DNA of 64,000 nucleotides, from NCBI GenBank assembly GCA_964609825.1, contig CAZSSH010000004.1, positions 1-64,000 on the forward strand, in the 5' to 3' direction. Positions within the stretch are counted from its first letter, which is position 1. Each line of letters begins with the position of its first letter. The notes below the pieces were generated by a model. The model had not been told where the DNA came from. It saw only the letters and a list, made by a program, of their open reading frames with translations, and did not search any database. Source of the stretch: CAZSSH01 sp964609825. GTDB lineage: Bacteria > Verrucomicrobiota > Lentisphaeria > Victivallales > Victivallaceae. A program made the position numbers and the translations under genes. Shown piece by piece: positions 33,623-42,240 of this stretch.

Positions 33623-34606
33623 ATGTCGGATGAGAAAATTGTGTTGGGCTTTGATGTCGGCGGTACCAAAATCGGGATCGGCCTGGTTTCGCAGAGCGGA
33701 AAATTGCTGGCCAAAGACCGGATCGAAAACGTCAACACTCGCCCCGAAGACATTTTGCCCCAAATGGTTAAAGTCGCCCAAAGACTGGTTGCCGACTGCC
33801 ATTTTAAAATGTCCGACGTCGCCTGTTTCGGGATTTCGGCGCCGTTTCCGGCCGATGCAGTCAACGGGATCATGACCGCCCCGCCCAACAATGCCTTGTG
33901 GCGCAACGTTCCCATCCTCAAATATCTCAAGGATCACCTCCAAATTGACGGCTGTTTCGAAAACGACGCCAACTGCGGCGCTTTGGCCGAGTGGTTTTTC
34001 GGTGCCGGGCGCGGCTGCAAGGATTTTATCTATTTGACCATGAGCACCGGCATCGGCGGCGGGATCATCGCGGCCGACCACCTGATCCGCGGCGGCAAGG
34101 CGTTGAGTGCGGGTGAAATCGGCCATACGGTGATTGAGCTCAACGGCCGTCAGTGCAACTGCGGGCTTAAGGGTTGCTACGAGGCTTACTCGGGCGGCCG
34201 CGCCTTGGCTCAGCGCATGCAAGAGGAGCTTAAGGATCAGCCCAATCACGCCATTGTCAAATTTGCGGGCGGCAAACTCGAAAACATCGACATGCTCGCT
34301 TTGGAAAAAGCTGTGCGCGCCGGTGATGCCTACGCCTTGGCCTTGTGGGACGAAATGAGCTTGCGCAATGCTCAGGCCTTCGGGATTTTGATCAATACCT
34401 TTAATCCCGAGCGTTTGGTGCTCGGCACCCTGGCTTGGGCGGTCGGCGACCTTTATACCGACCCGATCAAAAAATATCTGCCGCAGTTTTGCTGGAAAGA
34501 GCCGATGGAGCATTGTCAAATCGTCAGCAGCGAGCTGCAGCGCGACATCGGCTATTACGCCGGGGCCGCAGCGGCGATGAACCACCTTAAAGAGCTCGGG
34601 AAGTAA
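33623..34606 (+). CDS. ROK-family sugar kinase (glucokinase-like)
   Basis: A 327-aa kinase. LGFDVGGTKIGIGLV is the N-terminal ATP/phosphate loop, FENDANCGALAEW carries the catalytic Asp, and MSTGIGGGIIAADHLIRGG the second phosphate loop. GEIGHTVIELNG with CNCGLKGCYEAY is the ROK zinc site (one His, three Cys). There is no DNA-binding domain, so it is a kinase rather than a repressor. The substrate could be glucose, N-acetylmannosamine or fructose. GGAGA precedes the ATG. It is followed after 5 bp by the dolichol-kinase-like gene. Confidence 0.88.
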   Translation: MSDEKIVLGFDVGGTKIGIGLVSQSGKLLAKDRIENVNTRPEDILPQMVKVAQRLVADCHFKMSDVACFGISAPFPADAVNGIMTAPPNNALWRNVPILKYLKDHLQIDGCFENDANCGALAEWFFGAGRGCKDFIYLTMSTGIGGGIIAADHLIRGGKALSAGEIGHTVIELNGRQCNCGLKGCYEAYSGGRALAQRMQEELKDQPNHAIVKFAGGKLENIDMLALEKAVRAGDAYALALWDEMSLRNAQAFGILINTFNPERLVLGTLAWAVGDLYTDPIKKYLPQFCWKEPMEHCQIVSSELQRDIGYYAGAAAAMNHLKELGK

Positions 34607-34611
34607 CCCCC

Positions 34612-35238
34612 ATGTCCGCCGGGATCAGCTACCGCGATGAATTGCGGCGCAAATTGGTCCACCTGAGCTCTTTGTGGATGCCGTTGGTGATGGTGTTTTT
34701 GCCGCAGCACCGGTGGTTGTTGGCGGGAGTGTTTGGGATATTGAGCATCGCAAGTTTGCTCGTCGAGCACGCCTATGCAAGCGGCAATGTGACGGTGATC
34801 AAAGTCTACCGGATTTTTTTCCGCAATATGTTGCGCAAAGAGCCGGTGCCGGGGCAATGGGTCATCAGCGGCGGGCCGTACGTGTTTGCCGCGGCGTGTC
34901 TTTCGCTGCTGCTTTTTCCCGCCCGAATTGCCGCTTGCGGCATGGCGGTGATGCTTCTCGGCGACACCGCGGCGGCGTTGATCGGGCGCAAATGGGGAAA
35001 ACACAAACTTGTCAACGGCAAATCGTTGCAGGGGTTTGTCGGCTTCTTTGCTTTCGGTTGTTTGGGATGTTTTGCTTTTCTTGCTTTGGGCAGTTTTCCA
35101 CTCGCTGCATATTATTATGCCATCGCCGGGGTGCTGCTCGCCGATTTGGCTGAATTGTTTGAAAAGCAGATCAGGCTGGATGACAATTTCTCGATCCCGT
35201 TGGCGGTGGGCGGCGTTTTGCTGCTCTCGCTTTGGTAA
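34612..35238 (+). CDS. CTP-dependent dolichol/phytol/diacylglycerol kinase-like membrane protein
   Basis: A 208-aa protein with about six membrane helices. LRRKLVHLSSLW near the N-terminus and GDTAAALIGRKWGKHKL followed by GKSLQGFVGFF are the hallmark motifs of the SEC59/DGK1/VTE5 superfamily, which uses CTP to phosphorylate polyprenols or diacylglycerol. A polyprenol-recycling role fits the adjacent GT2 and GT-C genes, which need polyprenyl-phosphate carriers. Its stop is 17 bp before the chosen start of the GT2 gene. Confidence 0.7.
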   Translation: MSAGISYRDELRRKLVHLSSLWMPLVMVFLPQHRWLLAGVFGILSIASLLVEHAYASGNVTVIKVYRIFFRNMLRKEPVPGQWVISGGPYVFAAACLSLLLFPARIAACGMAVMLLGDTAAALIGRKWGKHKLVNGKSLQGFVGFFAFGCLGCFAFLALGSFPLAAYYYAIAGVLLADLAELFEKQIRLDDNFSIPLAVGGVLLLSLW

Positions 35239-35255
35239 AAATGAAGGAATTATTG

Positions 35256-36206
35256 ATGCGTTTATTTATCCAGATCCCGTGCTATAATGAGGAAAAAACA
35301 TTGCCGGAGGTGATTCGGGATCTTCCGACACAGATTGACGGCATTGATGAAATCGAAATTTTGATCATTGATGACGGGAGCACCGACGCGACCGTCGAGG
35401 TGGCGCGCAATCTGGGGCTCCGGCACATTGTCCCACTGGGGTCCAACCGGGGGCTGGCGACGACATTTCGCATCGGGGTCGAGTATGCGCTGGCGCACGG
35501 CGCTGATATTGTGGTCAACACCGACGGTGACAATCAGTACTTTGGCGGCGACATCGGTAAATTGGTGCAGCCGATTTTGGAGCACCGCGCCGATCTGGTG
35601 GTCGGTTGCCGTCCGATTTTGGAGCATAAAGAGTTTAATCCGCTCAAAAAAGTGCTGCAACTTTTGGGCAGCTGGACCTTGCGGCGCATCTCCAAAACTG
35701 CGGTCCGCGATGCCGCCAGCGGTTTCCGGGCGTTTTCGCGCGAGAGCTGTCAGCGGATCTTTATCCACAGCCGCTTTTCGTACTGCATGGAGACTTTGAT
35801 CCAGGCGGGCAACAGCGGGATCCGGGTGGCGTCGGTCGATATCAGAGTCAACCCCAAGACCCGCGAGTCGCGGCTTTTTCGCAATATTTTTCAGTACATC
35901 CGCAAATCCGGCGGTACTATGCTGGCGATGTTTATTCTCTATCGCCCGGGTGCATTTTTCACCCTTTGCAGTCTGCCCTTTTGGCTGGCGGCATTTGCGC
36001 TCGGGTTGCGGGCGCTCTATTTGTCGGTGAGCCATGCTACGATGCTCAAAAGTTATTTACCATCTCTGCTTGTCATGGTGATTTTGGCGGTGGCCGGGCT
36101 GATGTTTAATGTGCTGTCGGTCGTGGGCTCACTGTTGCGTGCTCAGCGCCGGATCAGCGAGGAGGTGCTTTACCTCACCCGCAAAAACGGTCAGCCCAAA
36201 ATATGA
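35256..36206 (+). CDS. GT2-family glycosyltransferase with C-terminal membrane helices
   Basis: 316 aa from ATG 35256, with AAGGAA 6 bp upstream; 35241 is the alternative. RLFIQIPCYNEEKTLPEVI, IIDDGSTDATVEVA, NTDGDNQYFGGDI (the DxD metal motif) and DAASGFRAFSRES are typical of DPM1-like polyprenyl-phosphate sugar synthases. Two hydrophobic segments (about 230-260 and 270-295) anchor it. It likely loads a sugar onto undecaprenyl phosphate. It overlaps the GtrA-FrhB fusion by 4 bp. Confidence 0.82.
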   Translation: MRLFIQIPCYNEEKTLPEVIRDLPTQIDGIDEIEILIIDDGSTDATVEVARNLGLRHIVPLGSNRGLATTFRIGVEYALAHGADIVVNTDGDNQYFGGDIGKLVQPILEHRADLVVGCRPILEHKEFNPLKKVLQLLGSWTLRRISKTAVRDAASGFRAFSRESCQRIFIHSRFSYCMETLIQAGNSGIRVASVDIRVNPKTRESRLFRNIFQYIRKSGGTMLAMFILYRPGAFFTLCSLPFWLAAFALGLRALYLSVSHATMLKSYLPSLLVMVILAVAGLMFNVLSVVGSLLRAQRRISEEVLYLTRKNGQPKI

Positions 36207-37720
36207 AGATCAAAGAATTTCTGTCAAAATACCTGACGCTCATCAAATACACCGTTGGCTGCAGTTTGAGTCTGGCGGTAAAAATCGTCATCAACGCGGC
36301 CACGGCGGCGCTCGGGTGCTCGGTGGCGGTGTCTTATTTGGTGGCGCAAATTTTGGTCACGGTTTTTTCCTACTTCTTTCACGGCAAAGTCACCTTTGGT
36401 TTTGAGGCCAAAGGGCCGGCCGATCACTTGAAGCATTTTTGCGGTTACTTTGTCAGTGTCTCGATGTTTAAAGTCGTCGATTATCTGTTGGTGGTGCTTT
36501 TGAGCGGCTTTGTGCTTGCCCGGCTCGAGGCGCATATGACCCTCGGGTATTGGGGCAAACAAACTGTGGTGGCGTCGCTGATTGTGATTTGTAACGGCGG
36601 GATTTTTGCGATGCGCTACTATTGGTATAAATTTTTCTTTGGCGGCGGCGTTTTCGGCAGCGGTCGGCTTGATTATTATACCGGCAAAGTCCTCAATGTA
36701 TTTACCGGTCATGCCGTCGATCAGGAGATCGCCGGCAATGCGGCCAGCGGCGGAGTGACGACGGCTTTGCTCAATCACATGCTTGAAACGCGCGAAATCG
36801 ACGGGGTGCTCTGTTACCGCATGGAGGTCATTGACGGTAAATTGACAGCCGTCCCGCTGATTGCGACCGACCGGCAAATGCTGCTGTCGGCACAGGGTAG
36901 TTTGTATTTTTCATTTGCACCCTTATCGCCTAAGGCGGTGACGCTGATCCGTGAGTTTCCAGGCAAACTGGCCTTGGTGGCGCTTCCGTGCACGGTCAAT
37001 TTGGTACGCAAGTTGCAGACGGCGGACCCGGCGGTGTACGGCAAAATTAAATTTATCGTCGGTTTGTTTTGCGGGCACAATTCGCAGCCGGAGTTGATTA
37101 TGCGGGCGCTGGCCAAGCGCGGCTTGCCGGTTGACAATTTGCAGTCGTTCCGCTTCCGGCGCGGCAAGTGGCGCGGCGAGAGCGTGGCGGTGACGCGCGA
37201 CGGACGCGAGGTCAAGCTGCCGACTTCATTTTTTACATTGTACCAAAATTTATTTATTTTATCCAAGCCGTCGTGCTTGGGATGCGGCGACCATTATGCG
37301 GAAAACGCCGATGTGTCATGCGGCGACATTTGGTTGCGTAAATACAAAGCCAGTCAGTTGAAACACTCGATTTTGGCAGTGCGTACGCCTTATGCCGAGT
37401 CTGTACTTGTGGCGGCCAGGGCGGCCAAGGTGCTGGCGCTCTCGCCAAGCAGCCAAAAAGAGCTTTACCTCGCCAACATCCGCGCTTGCGTGTTTCACAA
37501 GGCGTTGCGCGCAAAGTCTTTGGCTGGCAGGTTGGTCGGACTCAAAGTTAAGGTGCCCGCCGACGCGGCGCCGTTGCGTCTCAACGAGCTGCTGGCGGCA
37601 TTGATGATTGTCCCGTTGTACAAATTCTCAATCGGCAGACACGGGCACGTGCTTTTTAAAGTGCCCAAAACCGTGCTTAAAATTTATTTATATTGCTTTA
37701 AAGGCTTGACCAACTTTTAA
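36203..37720 (+). CDS. GtrA-like membrane domain fused to an FrhB-like domain
   Basis: A 505-aa protein in two parts. Residues about 1-150 have four membrane helices of the GtrA type (LIKYTVGCSLSLAVKIVIN, then LVTVFSYFFHGKVTFGF), the putative flippase for polyprenyl-phosphate sugars. Residues about 158-410 match the coenzyme F420 hydrogenase/dehydrogenase beta-subunit family: GNAASGGVTTALLNHMLE, LVALPCTVNLVRKLQ, and SCLGCGDHYAENADVSCGDI with Fe-S-type cysteines. FrhB-like enzymes in glycan clusters are often next to pyruvyl transferases, and here one follows after 9 bp. I see no break or extra start at the junction, so it is read as one protein. Confidence 0.75.
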   Translation: MKIKEFLSKYLTLIKYTVGCSLSLAVKIVINAATAALGCSVAVSYLVAQILVTVFSYFFHGKVTFGFEAKGPADHLKHFCGYFVSVSMFKVVDYLLVVLLSGFVLARLEAHMTLGYWGKQTVVASLIVICNGGIFAMRYYWYKFFFGGGVFGSGRLDYYTGKVLNVFTGHAVDQEIAGNAASGGVTTALLNHMLETREIDGVLCYRMEVIDGKLTAVPLIATDRQMLLSAQGSLYFSFAPLSPKAVTLIREFPGKLALVALPCTVNLVRKLQTADPAVYGKIKFIVGLFCGHNSQPELIMRALAKRGLPVDNLQSFRFRRGKWRGESVAVTRDGREVKLPTSFFTLYQNLFILSKPSCLGCGDHYAENADVSCGDIWLRKYKASQLKHSILAVRTPYAESVLVAARAAKVLALSPSSQKELYLANIRACVFHKALRAKSLAGRLVGLKVKVPADAAPLRLNELLAALMIVPLYKFSIGRHGHVLFKVPKTVLKIYLYCFKGLTNF

Positions 37721-37729
37721 CAGGTGCAA

Positions 37730-38947
37730 ATGAAATACATCGTGAGCGGCGTTGCCCTCTCCGGCAACAAAGGCGCCTCCGGGATGACCGAGGCTTTGAT
37801 CCAAAATTTGAGCGAGGCGGATAAGGATGCTTTTTTTTACATCTTCTCTTACTATCCCAAGGCCGACCGGCCGCTGCTTGCTTACGCCAATGCCGCCATT
37901 TTGGACGGCAGCCCCCAAAATGTGGTGCTGCTGTTTTTTGCGGTAATCATTTACCGTTTGGGGCGATTGGTGCGTTTGCCGGCAAAATACTGTTGTTGGT
38001 CGCGGACGCTTGCGGCGATTGCCGGATGTGACCGCTGGCTGGATGCGTCGGGGATTTCGTTTGTGGATGGGCGCGAGAAGTTTTTGATCTTTAATGTGTT
38101 GAGCATTTTTCCCGCGCTTGCTCTCAAAATCCCGGTGATCAAAGTAGCGCAGGCGATGGGGCCGTTTGAACACAAACTCAATTATTGGACGGCCAAAGCC
38201 GTGTTACCCCGGATCAGTTGGATCATCGCCCGCGGCAAGGTGACGGCAGATTATTTGCAAACGCTCCAATTGACCAATGTAAGCGAATACTCCGATGTTG
38301 CTTTTTCGCTCAAAACCACCGACCGCGACCGCGCCTTTGCTGAGCAGGCGTTTGTGGCCGGCAACCGGCCGGTGATCGGAATTTCTCCGAGTCAGGTGGT
38401 GTGGAAGCTTTGTGAGTCTAAAAATATTGATTATCTCGGCGTATTGGCAGCGTGTGTCCGGCAGTTGCTCGCTGACGGCTGTCATTGCGTGGTGTTTCCC
38501 CACTCGATCCGGCCCGATACCGATAAGACGCACAACAACGATCTGCCGCTCTTGAAGCGCTTTACCTCCATGCTGCCTGAGTCGGAGCACTTGACCGTGC
38601 TCTCCGGCGACATGCAGGCAGGAGAATTGCGCGAGTTGATCGGCCGTTGCGATTTGCTGGTGGCGTCGCGTTTTCATGCGATTATTTCCGCCATGGCGAT
38701 GAAAGTACCCGCGGTGGTAATCGGCTGGAGTCACAAATATGCCGAAGTTTTGGCTCCGTTTGAGCTGGATGATTTTGTCATCGGCTATCATGAGCTCAAG
38801 GAGCCGCATTTACTGCAAAAAATCCGCGATGCTTTGGGCCGTCGCGCCGAATTGAGCTCGTCCATCGCGGCTCATTCACGGCAAATCATTGATGACAACA
38901 GCCGCTTTTTTGCGTCAGTCGCCACTCAATCCAAATTCGGTGATTGA
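37730..38947 (+). CDS. Polysaccharide pyruvyl transferase-family protein
   Basis: 405 aa from ATG 37730; GTG 37724 overlaps the CAGG that looks like the RBS. YIVSGVALSGNKGASGMTEA opens the fold. SQAMGPF-like VAQAMGPFEHKLN, SDVAFSL, ISPSQVVWK and a late CDLLVASRFHAIISAMAM are the conserved blocks of the WcaK/CsaB/AmsJ family. These enzymes transfer a pyruvyl group from PEP to sugars of surface polymers. It converges on, and overlaps by 33 bp, the frameshifted GT-C gene. Confidence 0.82.
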   Translation: MKYIVSGVALSGNKGASGMTEALIQNLSEADKDAFFYIFSYYPKADRPLLAYANAAILDGSPQNVVLLFFAVIIYRLGRLVRLPAKYCCWSRTLAAIAGCDRWLDASGISFVDGREKFLIFNVLSIFPALALKIPVIKVAQAMGPFEHKLNYWTAKAVLPRISWIIARGKVTADYLQTLQLTNVSEYSDVAFSLKTTDRDRAFAEQAFVAGNRPVIGISPSQVVWKLCESKNIDYLGVLAACVRQLLADGCHCVVFPHSIRPDTDKTHNNDLPLLKRFTSMLPESEHLTVLSGDMQAGELRELIGRCDLLVASRFHAIISAMAMKVPAVVIGWSHKYAEVLAPFELDDFVIGYHELKEPHLLQKIRDALGRRAELSSSIAAHSRQIIDDNSRFFASVATQSKFGD

Positions 38948-40464
38948 CGGTTTTAAATTTTTTATGATCAGTACTTTATTGGTATTGTTGATGGGAAATT
39001 CCCCTGCGATCAAGGCATAATACCGGCCGTTGCCGCCGATGATTTGCGGATTGCCGAAGCGCAGCGGGATGTCCGCCGACCGGCCGTAAAATACCAGCAT
39101 GGCGTTGGCCACCTTGATATCTTGCTTGGCGGCATTTTCTCCGTCGTACCCGTCTTTGAGCTGTACCAGTACCGGCAGCGCTTGGCTCCTGGCGTTGTTT
39201 ATCGCCAGTTGCAGCTCAATGGGCGTGAGGATATTGTCTTTTAACACGCCGTTGACCGCCCGGATCAGCGAAACGACTAAAAATACCGTGACAAACGCGC
39301 TCATCAACAGCAGCGCCGGGCGCGGACCGGTCCATTTTTGGAGAAACTTTTTAATATCGTTTGCCCCCGCCGCCGTCAGGACAATGGCAAACAGCGAGAT
39401 TACCAAAAAATAACGCCCGTGGGGTTTCTCGGGGTGGAGAAACGGAAATACTTTGTAGACCAGATAGCAATGCTCCAAGTAAACTGTCAAAAAGCAAAAT
39501 GCGATCATTTTAGCGGCCAGCGGTTTGCGCTCCCGGAGCCACAATGCCGCCACTGTCAACCCGGAAACAAAGATCATCGCCTGCGGTAAAAAATCATAAT
39601 ATTTGCCGGTCAGATACAACGGGCGGAAAAACGAGAGCAGATATTCTCCGAGTCCCATGTATTGGGGGTTGACCCGGTCCTTGAGGTGCGAGCCCATAAT
39701 GATGCCGATCTGACCGGTTTTGACATTAAAAATTTCGTTTAAAATTACGGTTTCGACCGCAATCAAGCCGAGCAAGACGGCCGAAAACAATAAAATTGAT
39801 GGTGTCAGGTAAAAAATCCAGACACGGAAATAACTCTTGGTGTCGGGATGGTAAACGGACAAAAAGAGCACAATTGCCGGCGCCCAGTAGAGCGACGTAA
39901 TTTTGCAGCCGTAGGAAAGAAATACCAAAAATGCTGCTGCCGCCACCCATCCGAGGTGTTTGCCTTCAGGCAATAGATCGCCCATGCCATGTAGCAGGCC
40001 GCCGGCAGCATTGGCAAAAATTGAGTGCTTTCGCGGACAATCAGGGTAAACAGCAGACAGCCGACAAAGGTTGCCGTCGCCGCCGCTTGACTTGCGAGCT
40101 CGCGGGTGATTAAAAAGGCGGCCACGGCGGCGCCGTAGGCGGTGAGCAACGGGTAAAGATAATAAACATAAAGGTTTTGCGGGCCAAAGAGTTTCATCAG
40201 ACCGAGCACCGGCATGTTGATCATCCAGCGCCCCTGATGGTGGTCGGGCGTAGCCGGAAACCAGACGCCGCTCTCGCAGTAATGGCGCAAAAATGCCCAT
40301 TTCCACACCGCGTCGCCTGAAGTTTCCACAAAATCAAGCGTAATAAAGCGCCACAGGATAAAAACGATGGTGAGATATGATAACAGTTTGAGCAATGGCA
40401 ACGTGTTGATTTTGGTTGCACGGGAGCTTAAGAATTGTCCGGCGGCATTGAAAATAGATTGCAT
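38915..40464 (-). pseudogene. GT-C membrane glycosyltransferase, frameshifted
   Basis: The start is MQSIFNAAGQ (ATG 40464) with AAGGATA upstream. The reading frame runs well to MAWAIYCLK near 39966, then turns to out-of-frame residues, while a second minus frame becomes sensible from GKHLGWVAAAAFLVFL onward and continues to 38915. Restoring one A in the minus-strand CTGAAGGC (CTGAAAGGC) would join them as YCLK-GKHLGW. The restored protein would have about 515 aa and 10-11 membrane helices, a GT39/ArnT-like transferase with SGDAVWKW near the first loop. Either a recent inactivating deletion or a sequencing/assembly error at a short A run explains this. Confidence 0.75.
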
Positions 40465-40575
40465 GAAAAATATCCTTATCATTGGTTCGCAAACATAATA
40501 TACCCGGCAACGGCAATTTTTGCAAATAAATTGTTAAATTCGAATGATGATTGGCCGGTCTTTATGTACAAAAAT

Positions 40576-40604
40576 TTGCTAATGTCAACTTATGGTGGTA
40601 TATT
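40576..40604 (+). promoter_or_regulatory. Candidate pyruvate kinase promoter
   Basis: TTGCTA (40576-40581), a 17-bp spacer and TATATT (40599-40604), followed by the gene start near 40643. Confidence 0.55.
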
Positions 40605-40642
40605 ATGACAGATCAAACATTATGGAATCAAGGATGAATGGG

Positions 40643-42061
40643 ATGATGAAAAATAAAAGAACTAAAATAGTCGCCACCATCTCATCGCTTAACTGCGATG
40701 TGGAGTTGTTGCGCCAATTGTATCAGGCGGGGATGGATGTCGCCAGACTCAATACCGCTCACATGGATATTGCCGATGCCGCGCTGGTGGTCAAAAATAT
40801 CCGCCAAGTTTCCGAGCACATCGGGATCATGGTTGACACCAAGGGCCCCAATGTCCGCACCTGCAACGTGGCCGCGCCGCTGGAAGTGCAGCTGGCCCAG
40901 CTCATCATGGTGAGCAGCAACCCGCTGGCCGAGGGCGAAGTCGGGTTTCAGGTCAATTATCCGCGCTTTTGCGAAGAGGTTAAGATCGGCCACAACATCG
41001 TTGTCGATGACGGCGTGGTGGCGATGGAGATCGTCGGGCGGACCAACGAAAAGGTGCTTTGCCGCGTCACTCAGGCGGGCGTCATCAAGGACAAAAAGTC
41101 GGTCAACGTCCCCGATGCCGAGCTGCGGACCCCTGCTTTGACCAAGCGTGACCGCGAATTTGTCGAGTTCGCAATCGACAACGACATTGATTTTATTGCC
41201 CATTCGTTTGTCCGCGACCGCGACGACGTGATGGCGCTCCAGAGTATTTTAGACACTCACGACAGCTCGATCCGCATCATTGCCAAGATTGAGAACCGCC
41301 AGGGGGTCAAAAACCTCAATTCGATTTTGGACGTGGTGGACGCCGTCATGGTCGCCCGCGGCGATTTGGGGATCGAAATTCCGTTGGAAGAAGTGCCGCT
41401 GATCCAAAAACACATCATTTATGAGTGCATGCGCCGCCATAAGCAAGTCATTACCGCCACTCAGATGCTGCAAAGCATGATCGACTCGCCGCGCCCGACC
41501 CGCGCCGAAGTAAGCGACATTGCCAACGCCGTGTTGGACGGCACCGATGCCGTGATGCTGAGCGGTGAAACCGCGCAGGGCAAGTATCCGGTGGAGTCGG
41601 TTGATATGATGAGCCGGATTATCCGCCAGACCGAGAGCACCAACGACAAGCTTTTTATCCGCCTCGACAAAATTATCGACGAAGGGAGCGCCATTCGCAG
41701 TTGTATCGTCCGCTCGGCGGTGGAAACTTCGCGCATGCTCCCGGTCAAGGCGATCATTTGTAATACCCGCAACGGCAACTCGGCCAATCTGTGCTCGGCT
41801 TACCGCCCGCAGGTACCGGTCATCGGTTTGACCTACCGCCCGGAAATCGCCCGACAGCTTTCGCTCACTTACGGCGTTACTCCGGGAGTGATGAAGTTTG
41901 TCGACAATCCGCACGATTTGTTGAAACAGTCTTTGCGCAAGCTGATTGACGAAAAAATCATCGCTCACGATGATCTGGTGATTTTGCTTGGTCAGTTTTC
42001 GTCCGAGTCGCCCTCCACTGACTTGTACAGCATTGTCCGCGCTTCCGAGGTCCTCTGTTGA
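40643..42061 (+). CDS. pyk: Pyruvate kinase
   Basis: About 472 aa from ATG 40643, set by AAGGA at 40629-40633; three upstream in-frame starts are possible. KIVATISSLNCDVELLRQL, IIAKIENRQG, VMVARGDLGIEI and MLQSMIDSPRPTRAEVSD are the conserved catalytic segments, with GTDAVMLSGETAQGKYP after them. Two normally conserved sites differ. The K+-site motif RxNFSH is RLNTAH (Ser to Ala39), and DTKGPEIRTG is DTKGPNVRTC, placing Asn70 where K+-dependent enzymes have Glu. These suggest altered monovalent-cation dependence. It is monocistronic with its own promoter and terminator. Confidence 0.93.
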   Translation: MMKNKRTKIVATISSLNCDVELLRQLYQAGMDVARLNTAHMDIADAALVVKNIRQVSEHIGIMVDTKGPNVRTCNVAAPLEVQLAQLIMVSSNPLAEGEVGFQVNYPRFCEEVKIGHNIVVDDGVVAMEIVGRTNEKVLCRVTQAGVIKDKKSVNVPDAELRTPALTKRDREFVEFAIDNDIDFIAHSFVRDRDDVMALQSILDTHDSSIRIIAKIENRQGVKNLNSILDVVDAVMVARGDLGIEIPLEEVPLIQKHIIYECMRRHKQVITATQMLQSMIDSPRPTRAEVSDIANAVLDGTDAVMLSGETAQGKYPVESVDMMSRIIRQTESTNDKLFIRLDKIIDEGSAIRSCIVRSAVETSRMLPVKAIICNTRNGNSANLCSAYRPQVPVIGLTYRPEIARQLSLTYGVTPGVMKFVDNPHDLLKQSLRKLIDEKIIAHDDLVILLGQFSSESPSTDLYSIVRASEVLC

Positions 42062-42077
42062 GCTTTTTCATTGCTGA

Positions 42078-42122
42078 TTTTTTTGACCGCACCGCCTTTT
42101 TTCGGGCGATGCGGTTTTTTCT
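42078..42122 (+). terminator. Terminator after pyruvate kinase
   Basis: ACCGCACCGCC pairs with GGGCGATGCGGT (one bulge) around a T-rich loop, followed by TTTTTTC. Confidence 0.75.
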
Positions 42123-42164
42123 TTTGTATCATCTTATATCTCGCTTAAAATCCCGGAAATTGAT

Positions 42165-42193
42165 TTGCAAAAGCGGTAAAACAGGAATATTTT
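42165..42193 (+). promoter_or_regulatory. Candidate promoter of the mraY operon
   Basis: TTGCAA (42165-42170), a 17-bp spacer, TATTTT (42188-42193), in the 179-bp gap between pyk and mraY. Confidence 0.4.
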
Positions 42194-42240
42194 ATGTAAA
42201 ATAGCAAAAAAATTGTCAGAGATGGGAGAAATGTTTTTTT

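Noticed and set aside
33587..34585. Minus-strand ORF of 332 aa opposite the ROK kinase
   Set aside because: The plus strand encodes complete ROK motifs; the antisense frame shows none.
38915..40482. Two separate membrane-protein genes
   Set aside because: The two frames join at one point into a single GT-C sequence, so one frameshifted gene is the simpler reading.
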